Source of the DNA: Gnetum montanum
Taxonomy: Eukaryota > Streptophyta > Gnetopsida > Gnetales > Gnetaceae
Direction of reading: 5' to 3'
DNA: 64,000 nucleotides
Assembly (NCBI GenBank): GCA_015680685.1
Contig: MNCI01004036.1
Span: forward strand, 451,396 to 515,395
Position numbers and translations under genes: made by a program. Positions 37,702 to 47,950 of the stretch are shown here, in pieces. Positions within the stretch are counted from its first letter, which is position 1, and every line of letters begins with the position of its first letter. The notes beneath the pieces are model-generated. The model made no database searches and had not been told where the DNA came from. It worked only from the letters and a program-made list of their open reading frames with translations.

Positions 37702-38538
37702 CCAACACTCAACCATATAAGTCATGAGTGTTCATGTGTAACCTGATCGTAATCCATAGATGGATAATGTAAGTATACTATCAATTTATGTTTAGTTTGT
37801 GATTGTTATCTTCACAAGTAGAGTTAGTAAAGTTCAAGTTGTATGGTTTAATTCTTGGTGAGGTATATAATATATTGAAGTTGTCCAGCTTGAGTTACAC
37901 TAAGTGCAAACATCGTGAAAATGATGATAAAATTTAAGTTTAAGTGCAATGAAAATAGAAATCTATTTCAGCCTATGGTGATAAGCAATCATTCCTGGTT
38001 TTCCATACACGCCATGGGTTGATGTAATCATTATTGGGATTACCAAGTGATTTCACTACTAAGCGAATCAAGTGAACTCACTACTAGGTTCCCAAAAAAT
38101 TATACATTCTTCTTGAAACCAATCGTACTTATACCACTTTACTAAGAGACATTGGAAAAGTAAAGTACTTAGAAAATATAAATGATTTAATGAAAGTAAA
38201 CATGATGAAAAGTCAAATTAAGCTGAGCGAGATGCTACAATGGTGAAAAAAAATAATCTTGATCTTTATTTTCAATCATGAATTGCATCTAGGAATAATT
38301 TGCTTGAACATAGATTCTATAAAATTTTTGTTCACCACATTACAGGCATTCACTCTAACTTTACCTCTAATTCATGAAAACAAATTGCAAGAGTTTTGCT
38401 AAGTATTAGCAAAAGTTGTTCGTTTCGATGCAACGGTGGGTTGGTATTTATAGGCATGACCATGGCCCACTACATTGCATCTACGATAATGTATGCGAAG
38501 CTACGATATCATAGGTTGCATAGTTTTATGTTTTATTA
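37702..38538 (-). repeat. Main part of the 5' LTR of element X
   Basis: It aligns with 12798-13602. It ends TTTTATTA next to the TSD ATTGA, where the 3' copy ends TTTTATCA. A - strand GATATC array is present near 38480-38515. Confidence 0.85.
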
Positions 38539-38679
38539 ATTGACCTTATGCTTTTTTACATAGGACATATGATGCTTCATCACTAACTTATAAATAAATC
38601 ATCAAAGTATTATGGGGTAAATATTATGTTTCCAGTTCCAACATTATACGTTATAGCAACATAAGAAACTTTTGTAGAG

Positions 38680-38770
38680 TTTTATAACTTAACATTATCC
38701 TTTAAAATCAAACTCATAACTTGGGGTTTCTAAATAAAGAGTCTTACTGCTAGGCTAACACCTCACTATT
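38680..38770 (-). mobile_element. tRNA-derived SINE-like copy
   Basis: The - strand has TTAGCCTAGCAGTAAGACTC (A-box-like), a decayed B box (gagtttgattttaaagg) and the tail 'gttaagttataaaa'. It lies ~100 bases right of element D and may belong to the same SINE cluster that D split. Confidence 0.55.
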
Positions 38771-39547
38771 TAATGAATAAATTTAAATTTTAACTACATA
38801 CCATTATTGAAATTGATGAGAGGAATCCTTTCATGTTTGCAACAAGAAAAAGTCTTAGAACTTCTTAGATAATTTTTTGATTTATAGCTTCCTCTCATTC
38901 ACAAAAGCCATCCATTTATAACTACCTTTCTCAATTTCTTCTATTGAGAGTATGTACCTATTTTCTTATTGAAATTATGTGCTCTTATTTAAGGGACATC
39001 ATTAGTAAAGAAGTGACATAAAGTTGCACAATGACTTGGATTATATATAGTAAGTTTTGGTAGCCATTGTTTTGGCTAAGAGGCCAACTACTAATCATAG
39101 ATCAATAACAATAAATAATATTTTGTCCATAATGCTTAGGGTGAGCCTATTAGTAACACTAAATGATCTTATGTTCATAACACTCTAAGGAGAGCCTATA
39201 AGTAACACTACATAATATTCTATCCATAAGGCCAACATATTTGCTCCAAGTGAATCCTTAGCTTCTATGTTTATATCTTTGTATTGTAATGCACAAGGAA
39301 TGAAATTCGGAAGGGCAAGGAAAGCATGCATGGAAAATAATAATCCATGAGAATTTAGAAATATGCCATGGATATATGTTGAGTTCCTCTACATTAGCAT
39401 GCTTATGTCATTCACTTCTAATCTAGCCACAACATCCAACACAACTATAATTTAAGCCACTGACCTCTAGTAGAGATTATTCATAACATACATTTCTATC
39501 CTTTCATGAGTTTGCAACTATAGTCTTTCTACCATCTCCATTAATTG
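38771..39547. other. Intergenic sequence with a repeat shared with 48270-48440
   Basis: No gene is seen. Bases 39190-39360 ('catatttgctccaagt', 'gcacaaggaatgaaatt', 'ggaagggcaag') are closely similar, in the same orientation, to 48270-48440 beyond element P. Confidence 0.65.
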
Positions 39548-39552
39548 GTCAT

Positions 39553-39584
39553 TGATGAGTGGTTAGGTACTTCGCCACTCATCA
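39553..39584 (+). repeat. 5' LTR of P reduced to 32 bp
   Basis: TGATGAGTGG at the left and CCACTCATCA at the right are perfect inverted repeats. The right 26 bases match the end of the 3' LTR, including its cgccact end. The TSD at the left and PBS at the right show these are true LTR edges, so about 820 internal bases are missing. Confidence 0.8.
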
Positions 39585-39603
39585 TTGGTGCCGTTGCTAG
39601 GGA
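39585..39603 (+). promoter_or_regulatory. Primer binding site of element P (tRNA-Asp type)
   Basis: TTGGTGCCGTTGCTAGGGA matches 15 of 18 bases of the tRNA-Asp 3' complement (TGGCGCCGTTGCCGGGGA, after the first T). Confidence 0.75.
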
Positions 39604-39721
39604 TGGTGCTAGTTATTTAGACTAGTTATATCATACAAGATTACTATAACAAGTATTAATGATATATCTTTTAGAAAAGAAATTAAATTAAATTCAATTA
39701 AGTCACACACCACTCACAACA

Positions 39722-42050
39722 ATGTCTCTCTCACAAGACTATGCTAACAGCACAACTAGTGAGGTAATTCATTGGAGAACCAACAAATTATATGATGAAG
39801 ACAAAGTTTGGAGTACTCAACTTTATGCAGGAATTCCATATGCTCATGAGTATCCCAATGATACTCAAGGATTCTTGTCAACCAACTCTGACACCTCTAG
39901 TAAGGATGGAACTGGCCATAGAAAGAGGAGGCCTGAAAGGCCTAGGACCTTCTCAATAACTAATAAGAATCTGTTAGGGGATGACTNCCAAAGAAAATCG
40001 ATAACGCCAACATGAACAAGGACAACATCATCTCAACTCGCAAACTCACAACCTACTTAGCCACGATGAACCCCTGCTAGCCACTAAGAGCCTAATGCCT
40101 ATACAAGAGGCCATTTGAATATCCTACAAGCATCACNCCAAAGAAAATCGATAACACCAACATGAACAAGGACAACATCATCTCAACTCGCAAACTCACA
40201 ACCTACTTAGCCACGATGAACCCCTGCTAGCCACTAAGAGCCTAATGCCTATACAAGAGGCCATTTGAATATCCTACAAGCATCACAAAGAAAGCTATCT
40301 ACCCAGGCTTGATTTAAACAACTTTTCCAAGTTTGTAGGAGGCTATGATTCAGATTCGCAACAACATATACAAGCCTTCTATGATGCCTATGTATGGAAT
40401 AATATCGATAATGGGTGGAAAAAACTTAAGCTCTTTCCTATGATACTTGTTGGCCAAGCAAACGTGTGGTATAGATCGTTAAAACCAAAATCAATCCGTA
40501 GTTGGCCAACAATGGTAGAACTCTTTATTGAACGATATCAAACTTATGCTAGAGTGTCAGCCTTGAGGAGAAAAATCCAAGAATGGAAAAAAAGGTAACA
40601 TGAAACCTTGGACATGGCCTTAGAAAGATACTATTCTTTGTTAAACAAATGCCCAGGCCATGGATTCTTCGAGGAAAGGCTAATGTATCACATCATGGAT
40701 GGGCTCCGTAATGAAACAAGGGAAACCCTAGTGATGTATGCTCAAGGTTAACTATACAAGCTACAAACCCATCAACTCCAAGAGCTTATTAAGTAGGTAG
40801 CAAAAGAAGAAGAAGAAATGGCTAAATGGGAGAATGTTGAAAACTCTCAATGGGATCAAAATCTTGAATTAGCAAAAGCCCATAACCATAAAGAGGAGAA
40901 ATTAGCTCACCTTGAGGAAGTGCAACTATTAATACCTTTGCTAATTCAACAATAACTAGATGAAATCGAGGTAAAGATTAATAAGATGATGGAGTGGGTG
41001 CACAGAAAATATGGAGAATATGCTAACAATAGTAGAGGTACAACTATGCCAAATCAAGAAACAAGACATGACACCATGCAACAATCAGAACAAAGGGTAG
41101 AAGATAATAAGAATAGGAACTCAACTGCCAAGTTCACATATCAATGCAACGTCTGTCTGTATGATCACCCCAAAGGCCAATGCCCAATTTTGTCACATTT
41201 ACATGAGCATTGGGGAGGAATGTTACATCCAGATCTCATACAGAAATATCAGGTTCAACCATAGTGGCAAAAGCCCAAGTTGTGGGGGAGGCCATTTCCA
41301 ACTTAACCATATCCTTTGTATGTCCCAATGGCAAATGCGTACTATGTTCAACACTCTATTTCTCCAACTAGATCATCATCCTCTACTTCACCTCATTTGT
41401 TATCATTCTCCGAAATACTATCCACTCATATCCTCTTCGACAAGGTCACCACCTCATGTACCTTACAATTTTCCTCAACAACAATATTCTCATCCTTCAC
41501 CTCCTTCTACATCACCACCAATTGTACTAGAAGGTTTTGTAGCACAGCATCAACCTATGAATGCTACTTGTGCTACTACTATCAATAGCATTGGAAGTAC
41601 TCAAAAGTGCCCTTTCTTTAGGCATGGCCGTAGAAAGAAGCAGCACGATGCTGAACCCATTGCATCTTCCAACCCAGCACAAGTTCAACGCTGTGATGCA
41701 TCCTTCTCCTCGAACTCAACACCTTGTGTTACCTTATCAGGGCCACCAAACAATACTCCAACAACTATGCAGCCTAATGAATATAACCATAGAGGGGGAC
41801 CCATTGATCCTTGCATGTCATCTTATGGTCAAGTGTGCCATAGTGGGGTAGCTCCTTATCCCATGACCCCATCATATAACCTACCTCACTATTTTTATTA
41901 TGGTCAAGTGTGTGAACCCCAATATGGGTACATTCCAACCACCACATCAAAAGACACCTAGTGGTTGGGATATGATCGATCCCTAACATTTCCAACATGC
42001 ATGGATCCACACTTTCCATTTATTAATTCTTTTCATCATCAAAGGTTTAG
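39722..42050 (+). pseudogene. Gag of element P, with stops and a frame change
   Basis: It starts MSLSQDYANSTTSE. The capsid region (40300-40760) contains FVGGYDSDSQQHIQAF, FPMILVGQANVWYRSL and FIERYQTYARVSALR, as in retrotransposon Gag domains. A zinc-knuckle-like motif C-x2-C-x3-H-x4-C lies at 41145-41183. After 41264 the frame changes and a Pro/Ser/His/Tyr-rich tail stays open to 41961, with YGQVC twice. Several in-frame stops (for example near 40596, 40748 and 40795) and a 151-base duplication at the Ns break it. Confidence 0.8.
39987..40287 (+). repeat. Two-copy 151-bp direct duplication with N at each junction
   Basis: 39987-40137 and 40138-40287 are practically identical, and each begins with an N. 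One base (taacgcc against taacacc) is the only difference noticed. The position of the Ns points to an assembly or gap-filling artefact. Confidence 0.8.
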
Positions 42051-42069
42051 TTATGGGGGATATCCCCCA
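42050..42069 (+). promoter_or_regulatory. PPT-like tract and GATATC palindrome ahead of the P module
   Basis: The sequence GTTATGGGGGATATCCCCC includes a perfect 14-base palindrome (42055-42068) centred on GATATC. It is at the gag/module boundary, equivalent to 29995-30010 in A and 19996-20010 in X. Confidence 0.5.
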
Positions 42070-44111
42070 TTCTAACAAGTAGAATTAATAAATATTTTTC
42101 CTTTTCTTTAATTCTACAATTTTTTATTTTCCAGTTTTTCATTTTTCAACTTGTTGTTTTATCTTTTTGAGGATAATCCCATCGGTAAATAAAATACTCA
42201 TGTGACTCATTGGTTGAGGTGTTGTTCTATGCTATCAAGTCTCAAGTAACTAATTATTTGGATAGCGAGCCCATCACATCCACCCAACCATTCTATTAAT
42301 AAGAGCTTCTGCTTTGGGTATGATGATATTCTTAACATCATTAAAACTTAAAGTAATTTTGTGCTCATTATACCCAGAGCAAAGAAGGATGGACTAAGAG
42401 GGAATGGTCAAGGTGTGACATCAAGGGGACTTGTGGATTCTCTTTAGTGACATCTGTAGGAGTTACCATGCAACCTTGGTGTACCAAGATCCTTGTAGAT
42501 CTAACAAAAACTAGGAGTAAGAGTAATAAAGGCACTCACTCAGGAAAACCAATGCTATTCTAGGGGGTCCCACTGGAAAGACATGCACCCATGCCTGAAG
42601 GTAGGCAACTTCTCTAGTTTAAGCATTCAAAAAAATGAAAAAATGATGAAAAGAAAAAAGAAAGAAAGAAGAGTGTGCCAAAGTGACCACACAAAAAGAA
42701 AAAGAAAAGATCAAGCTCAAAGTGTCGTAAAGCAATTCCAAATCACTCCTCCCTTGAACAAAATGCCAAGTGATTGTATGCCTTGTTGTTGTGGTACTCT
42801 TATGGTTGTCCATCATGGGATGAAATAATGTGATGTCATTGATCGGAGGAATGGACTTGGTCTTGATTTTGGAGCAACGGGATAATGACACATTAATCAC
42901 GTCCTACACTTAGGATTCATTGTGCCTTGGGTCAGTTACCTCATGTCCCAATATTTACAATCCCTTCTATAATCCGCCTCATCTCACTGTCCATGTATTT
43001 GTGACTTGTGTCTTGTGTAGCATTGAATTCATACCTCATCATGGTGGTATTTACATGTGTGTGTTTTGTGAAGCTGTTGTGGATTACATTTAACCCTTTT
43101 AGTGCCTATGAACATTTTAAGGTGTGGTTATGCAAGGACATTTAGGTTGGAACCTGCTTTGGGGAGGATCCACTTGCGTGACTTTTGTAATTTGAATTTG
43201 GTGCACATCATCACATCATTTTATACCCTTCGAGTACTACATTACCAATGGTATTCTTTCCCTCATCATCCTTTTGGTTTAACCGTTCCTATGTACTAAA
43301 ACATGTCCTTTTACCTCGTTTGACATATGCATTTCATCATTAGATCCTATCCAATTATACTTTTTGTGCCTTCTAGTCTATTTAACAATACCTTGGACTA
43401 TTCACATTGATCTCAAATCCTTTGTTTTTGGCCCTGAAATTTCAAAAATTCATCAATTTTTCTAAGTACCCTATTTTAAATAGGTTGCGATATCAGGTCT
43501 GACACGATATCGGGGCTGTGCTATCAGGTACGCGATATCGAGGCCGTGCTACTGGGTACGCGATATTACGTCAACAAAAACTATATATATGGACCTCTCC
43601 CTCGCACACATCAACATCAGTCTCAACTATTCACGCAGGGGAGGGGGGGACATGGTTTTTAAATTTTCTTCCACGAATTATGACTTGCGCACCTCTTGGT
43701 CCAACAATCATAACTCGCTCGCTATCGCTCTGATTCCCATTTCGCTTGAACCTACATGAACTTGGAGTGTTCAAGTTAGTTGTAAGGGAAGGGTACACTT
43801 TAAACCATGCATAAATTTTTCAAAATTCATCATCGCTTGAAGGATACTATAAAGGGTAATTGAGTATAAAAATAATAAACATATTGACAAAAATAATTTT
43901 ATCTCCTTCCTACATTGAGAAATTAAATTTTGAAGCCACCAAATCAAATTGGGCCCCAATATTAAAACTTTTAGGGGACATTTTCATAAAATTAAAATTT
44001 TCTAACTCTAAATTACACAGAGTAAGAAACGAATTTACTTGACGCAAGAAGTAAGGTATAAATCAAATCTTGCAAGCAACCTTACTAATGGTCAGCTCCA
44101 CGTGATGGCAG
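42069..44111 (+). promoter_or_regulatory. Internal LTR-like promoter module of element P
   Basis: This is non-coding sequence between gag and third ORF. It shares landmarks with the inverted modules in X and A, including 'cccactggaaagacatg' and 'aaggtaggcaact' at 42565-42615. It contains a phased GATATC array and TATA box at 43489-43590 and then a ~520-base leader to the ORF start. A role as promoter of the third ORF is inferred from this layout. Confidence 0.6.
43489..43590 (+). promoter_or_regulatory. 14-bp phased GATATC array and TATA box inside element P
   Basis: Hexamers start at 43489 (GATATC), 43506 (GATATC), 43520 (GCTATC), 43534 (GATATC), 43548 (GCTACT) and 43562 (GATATT): spacings 17, 14, 14, 14, 14. 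TATATATA follows at 43582, 20 bases after the last hexamer start. The arrangement is the same as in the LTR promoters. Confidence 0.8.
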
Positions 44112-46910
44112 ATGGCCCCTAAACATGGACAACAAGGAGGACCCTCTCAAAGTGTGCCCAAACGACCAAGGAGAGGTAGAGACCAAACGCTTCTTGAGAA
44201 ACATGGAAAGCAGGAGGCACAATCATTTAGCATCCATCAAGAGCCTTCTGCTACTGCATAATCGGGACAAGTGGAAGGAGGAACAACTGAAGCACTTGAA
44301 CAGGGACAACATCTCACATTGTCCCTAGAATGAGTGCAAGCAATCCATGAAAGGTCCATGTCAATAGCTATGATTGTGAAAGTAAAATTTGAACCTTTCA
44401 AGGAGTTTACTCTTGAGGCTGTTAGGGACCAACTCAAAGGGTCTCCATTATGGCCCATCCTCTCTGAAAGTGGTGCCTGGTACTTAGGAGAAATGGACCA
44501 ATTTTAGCATAATAAAGAAGAAGGCATAATAGTTGACATTGGTGGTGTGTTTGTAGATTTTTCTACCAAGGCCATTTTGGAAGTATTAAACCTTTTGAAT
44601 ACATGGCCGAAAGTTGCTCACCTGTGCACTCACTTCGATGTTGATGCGTGAAGAATTTGGTTGGACAGGATGTATGACAAAGAGGACAAGACATATGGGG
44701 AGTTGATATTGGAAGAAAGAATATATTTCAAAATTGGCACCTATCACATCTTTCGCACAAAAGGATTGAACAGAACTCCACATATGTGGATAGAGGAAGC
44801 ACTATATTGATGGGCAAGGTTAATGCTAACCTACCCCACTTATACCTTATGGAGATTCTGAGGCAGTTTGAGGAACATAAGATAAGGAAGTTTGCATTAC
44901 CCTTTCCCTATCTCATCAGGAAGTTGTGTAGATGTGTTAGAATTATGGGGTACACCAATGACGTCTCCAAAAAGGCCCAAAATGCTTCGTTCACTGAATT
45001 ACTAAAGCCACTAGCCCAAAGGAAGAGTGCTGGTGAGACACTGGAGCCAGAACAAGAACAGACGGTGGGGCCCATTGCAACTCAAACTACAACCTAGCCA
45101 ACTCCCAAGTACAAGGGCCCATTAATAGCAAGGAGTAGGGCCCAACACGAGCTAGTGAGACCAACCGCCGCCATCGTAACAGGATTATTGACCATCAATG
45201 AGCCATCTCAGGGCCATCGCTAAGAAGGTCAGTTGGGAAAGTCATGATGATGCCAATCTCTGCTGTGTCATCGACGATGCCGTACGACCCACAGTTTCTA
45301 TAGGTCACGCATGAGGCGAGGTGTCCATTCAAACAGAAGGAGAGGAGACACATTGGTCACAACAGATTTCAGGAAACACTGCATCCTTCCAAGTGCAACT
45401 AGAGACTGGTGAAGGGGCTATAGTAGTAGTCATGCAACACCAAGATGCAGTGGGAGCTACAGAAGTCACAGACCACATCAAAGAGTCCTTGAATGTTCCT
45501 GTTGTGCCACCAGCAGATTTCACAAGAGTATGTGATGCTCGAACTCTGGCCGATCCCTCGATGACTCTTACGAAGCATGAGGATGTTCTTGATCAGTTGT
45601 TACAAATAGGACAAGTGATGATGTCCTTGTTTGACATTTCGCAAGATGTCACAACAATGCAATGAGACCTCATCTCTACCAAAGGAATGCTAGTCATGAT
45701 AGAGATCAGGGTCGAGCATGTGGAGGTGGAGTTGGCAAGACTCCAAAAAAGGCTCATTATCCTACAAGCTGCACAGTGGGACCCATCTTAATTTATTCTC
45801 GCAAACCAGCTAGATACTTTCAGGATAGAGTAGCTTAATAAACTATTGGCAGATAATAAAAGAGTGGTGGAGGAGAAGGAGAAGGCCGATTGGGATGCTT
45901 CCAAGGCACAAGTGCAAACATACGCACATGCCAAAGCACTTAAGGCCTTACAAGAAGAAAATAAACAACTCGCTATTGACAATCTTTGGTTGACCATTGT
46001 GGAAAAATAGAAAAATGTTCTCAAAGAAAATTTCCAATAGTTACGAGAACAGTTGGTCAAAGTCAACCAAGACATGAATTGCTTGGCCAGAGAGAATTGA
46101 ACCCTCTCAATGGAGGAGGTACGCATAATCCATTAGAAGACAACCATTGAAATAAGCATGTGGAAAAACAAGGCCAAGCAACATGAAAAATTAAAAGAGC
46201 ATTTCAAACACTAGATGGGGATGTATAAGCATGTAATTGAGAAAGAGATCCATATGGCCAAGGCCCACATTAACACCTTCAATGCTCAACACACTGATTG
46301 GCAGGCCATATTGGACACATATGCTAGACACATATGCATTTGTTCACCAGGTAGAGCTCAAAAGCTAGGACTTGTAGATCCAAGATCTTACAGAGTACAT
46401 GGAATTGGCAAACTTGCGACATGCCAACCTAGCCATGTTAATAGCAGGATGCTCGAGAATAGAGTTGGAGAAGTAGGTAGCTACCACCTACATTAAATAT
46501 GAAACAGAATTTGTGGAACAGAGAAAACATTGCAAAGGCTAGAAGTCGCAAATTCTGAATTGGAGGTGGTTAAGGCCAGCTACCAAGGGTAGAAAGATGT
46601 CATGGTAGACTTGGCTCGACAGCTTACAGATTACTAGGACTATAGGGATAAAGCCAGAGCCTACGAGGAGGAACGACGGCTGTTTGTGGCCTGTTACATC
46701 AACACAAATAAGATGTTTCTGTAGTTGCCGTGTCCATGGAAGGTGCCGACTCCATCAAACATTGGAGCATTAGCATGGATGGCACACAACCCTCGAACTA
46801 AAGAGGAAAAGCTCCAGGCACTCCTTCAGAGCCATCAACTTTCAAAACCTGAAGCACAAGACAAGGGGAGGAGACCCATGGAGGAACCACCACCACCAAG
46901 AACCACATGA
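44112..46910 (+). pseudogene. Third ORF of element P, decayed
   Basis: It starts ATG-Ala-Pro-Lys at 44112 and ends with a Glu-Glu-Pro-Pro-Pro-Pro tail at 46910. Start and end are in one frame over 933 codons, with compensating shifts near 44780 and 45200 and about ten stops. Blocks shared with X and A: WYLGEMDQF (44490), IWLDRMYDK and IYFKIGTYH (44655-44755), VVVMQHQDAVGA and HIKES (45430-45490). The rest (45800-46900) is rich in Lys, Glu, Gln and Ala with heptad-like spacing, probably a coiled coil. No enzyme motif is visible; function unknown. Confidence 0.75.
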
Positions 46911-47076
46911 GTTCCAATAAATTCTGTAATTTTGTGTCTGTGTCACAATTTTGTCATATTCAATTCTCCACTACGGCATGAATAATTCCTAGTTAGTCAA
47001 TAATCCCATACCTATCCACTGTGTAATCAATGGGGCTTGTTCTCATTTTGTACGACTTGAGGATGAGTTTTCATTC

Positions 47077-47089
47077 AGTTGTGGGGGTA
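47077..47089 (+). promoter_or_regulatory. Polypurine tract of element P
   Basis: AGTTGTGGGGGTA lies directly before the 3' LTR start TGATGAATCATG, as expected for the plus-strand primer. Confidence 0.8.
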
Positions 47090-47945
47090 TGATGAATCAT
47101 GATTCATTAGGCTCCGATATCGGACTTGCGATATCGGATCTGTGATATCAAGTACGCAATATCACAACTTGGCTAGCAATATCAGATACAAGATATTGTG
47201 ACTCCTGTGCGGGCCTATAAATGGACATGTAGGCACAAGGAGTCAAGGAGTCAGTAGTTCAGTTAGAAGTTAGTTTTCATTTTTAGTTCTTCTCAACCCT
47301 TTTTCCCTAGTGCATGCTCGCAGTATGATGATTGTAATTGTACAACACCTTTATTCGAGTGTGACATACTTGGACATGCACATGATCAAAAATAAAGATC
47401 GAGATTACTTCATCATTGCAGCATTCACTTAGTTTAATTATTTAATTGTTATTCATTGCTTCCTTAATTAATACTTCTTTACCCTCAACTCCTATTTCTA
47501 TTATTAAACATGGAATGAGTACGACTTAATCACGAGCATTTAAGTGTGACTACTTGGTATTCTAGTAGCGTACCTAGGATATGCTCTTGGTAATCCCAGT
47601 AGTAGTTGTACACGAGGTCCAAGATGTGTACGGATGATTAAGAGATGGATGCTCATTGCACTTAGGCTAGCTTAGACTCTCTTCACCCTTTTCCTCTTAG
47701 CTTAATTAAAGTTATTTTCCATTACCTCTAGGAGTAACACTAGTTTAGGACCACATCATACACCTCACTCTGGACTAAACCATACGTGACAAGGAAAATA
47801 CTAGTCCAGATGGGAAGACAGCGAACTGCGATCAACGAGTAGCTATCTAGATACCACAACTAGCCCGTCTGCGGAGTTCGACCAGATCGTGCATGAAACA
47901 CTCATATTCGTATGGTTGAGTGTAGGGGTACCTCGCCACTTATCA
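47090..47945 (+). repeat. 3' LTR of element P
   Basis: This 856-bp LTR starts TGATGAATCATG and ends CCACTTATCA. It has the phased array and TATA box (47116-47222), an AATAAAG polyadenylation-type signal at about 47390, and an end region shared with 1-274 and 63780-63862. Confidence 0.9.
47116..47222 (+). promoter_or_regulatory. P LTR promoter: 14-bp phased GATATC array and TATA
   Basis: Hexamers start at 47116, 47130, 47144 (all GATATC), 47158, 47178 (AATATC) and 47192 (GATATT): spacings 14, 14, 14, 20, 14. TATAAAT starts at 47216, 24 bases after the last hexamer start. Confidence 0.85.
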
Positions 47946-47950
47946 GTCAT

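Larger units (their letters stand above)
12779..38538 (-). mobile_element. Element X: Ty3/gypsy element inserted in the 5' LTR of D
   Basis: Perfect 5-bp TSD ATTGA lies at 12774-12778 and 38539-38543. The 3' LTR is 12779-13602. The 5' LTR is split into 23456-23474 and 37702-38538 by element A. The interior (13603-23455), read on the - strand, holds PBS, gag, protease, then no RT, RNase H or integrase, then the non-coding module (broken by S2), the third ORF and the PPT. It could not transpose on its own in its present state. Confidence 0.85.
10349..38582 (-). mobile_element. Element D: outermost, internally deleted Ty3/gypsy LTR element
   Basis: D comprises a 3' LTR (10349-10965), a remnant interior (10966-11874) and a 5' LTR (11875-12778 plus 38544-38582) that element X interrupts. 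The right LTR tail 'acataggacat-tgatgcttcatca' at 38556-38582 matches 10940-10965. The flanking five bases are CAAAG and CTAAC, an imperfect match, so the TSD is weak. The interior keeps only the PPT, the C-terminal tail of the third ORF and a foreign RT fragment. Confidence 0.7.
39553..47945 (+). mobile_element. Element P: gag-only (pol-less) Ty3/gypsy relative with third ORF
   Basis: Perfect TSD GTCAT lies at 39548-39552 and 47946-47950. The order is 5' LTR remnant (39553-39584), PBS, gag (39722-42050), PPT-like tract, internal module (42069-44111), third ORF (44112-46910), PPT and 3' LTR (47090-47945). Protease, RT, RNase H and integrase are entirely absent, and gag runs straight into the module that follows integrase in A. 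This resembles the TR-GAG type of non-autonomous element, which would depend on a full copy for enzymes. Confidence 0.88.

Noticed and set aside
38590-39547. Possible further retroelement between D and P
   Set aside because: No LTR edges, PBS or coding words were found; only the repeat at 39190-39360 is supported.
41161-41961. 266-codon ORF as an independent gene
   Set aside because: It is the Pro/Ser-rich continuation of P's gag after a frame change.
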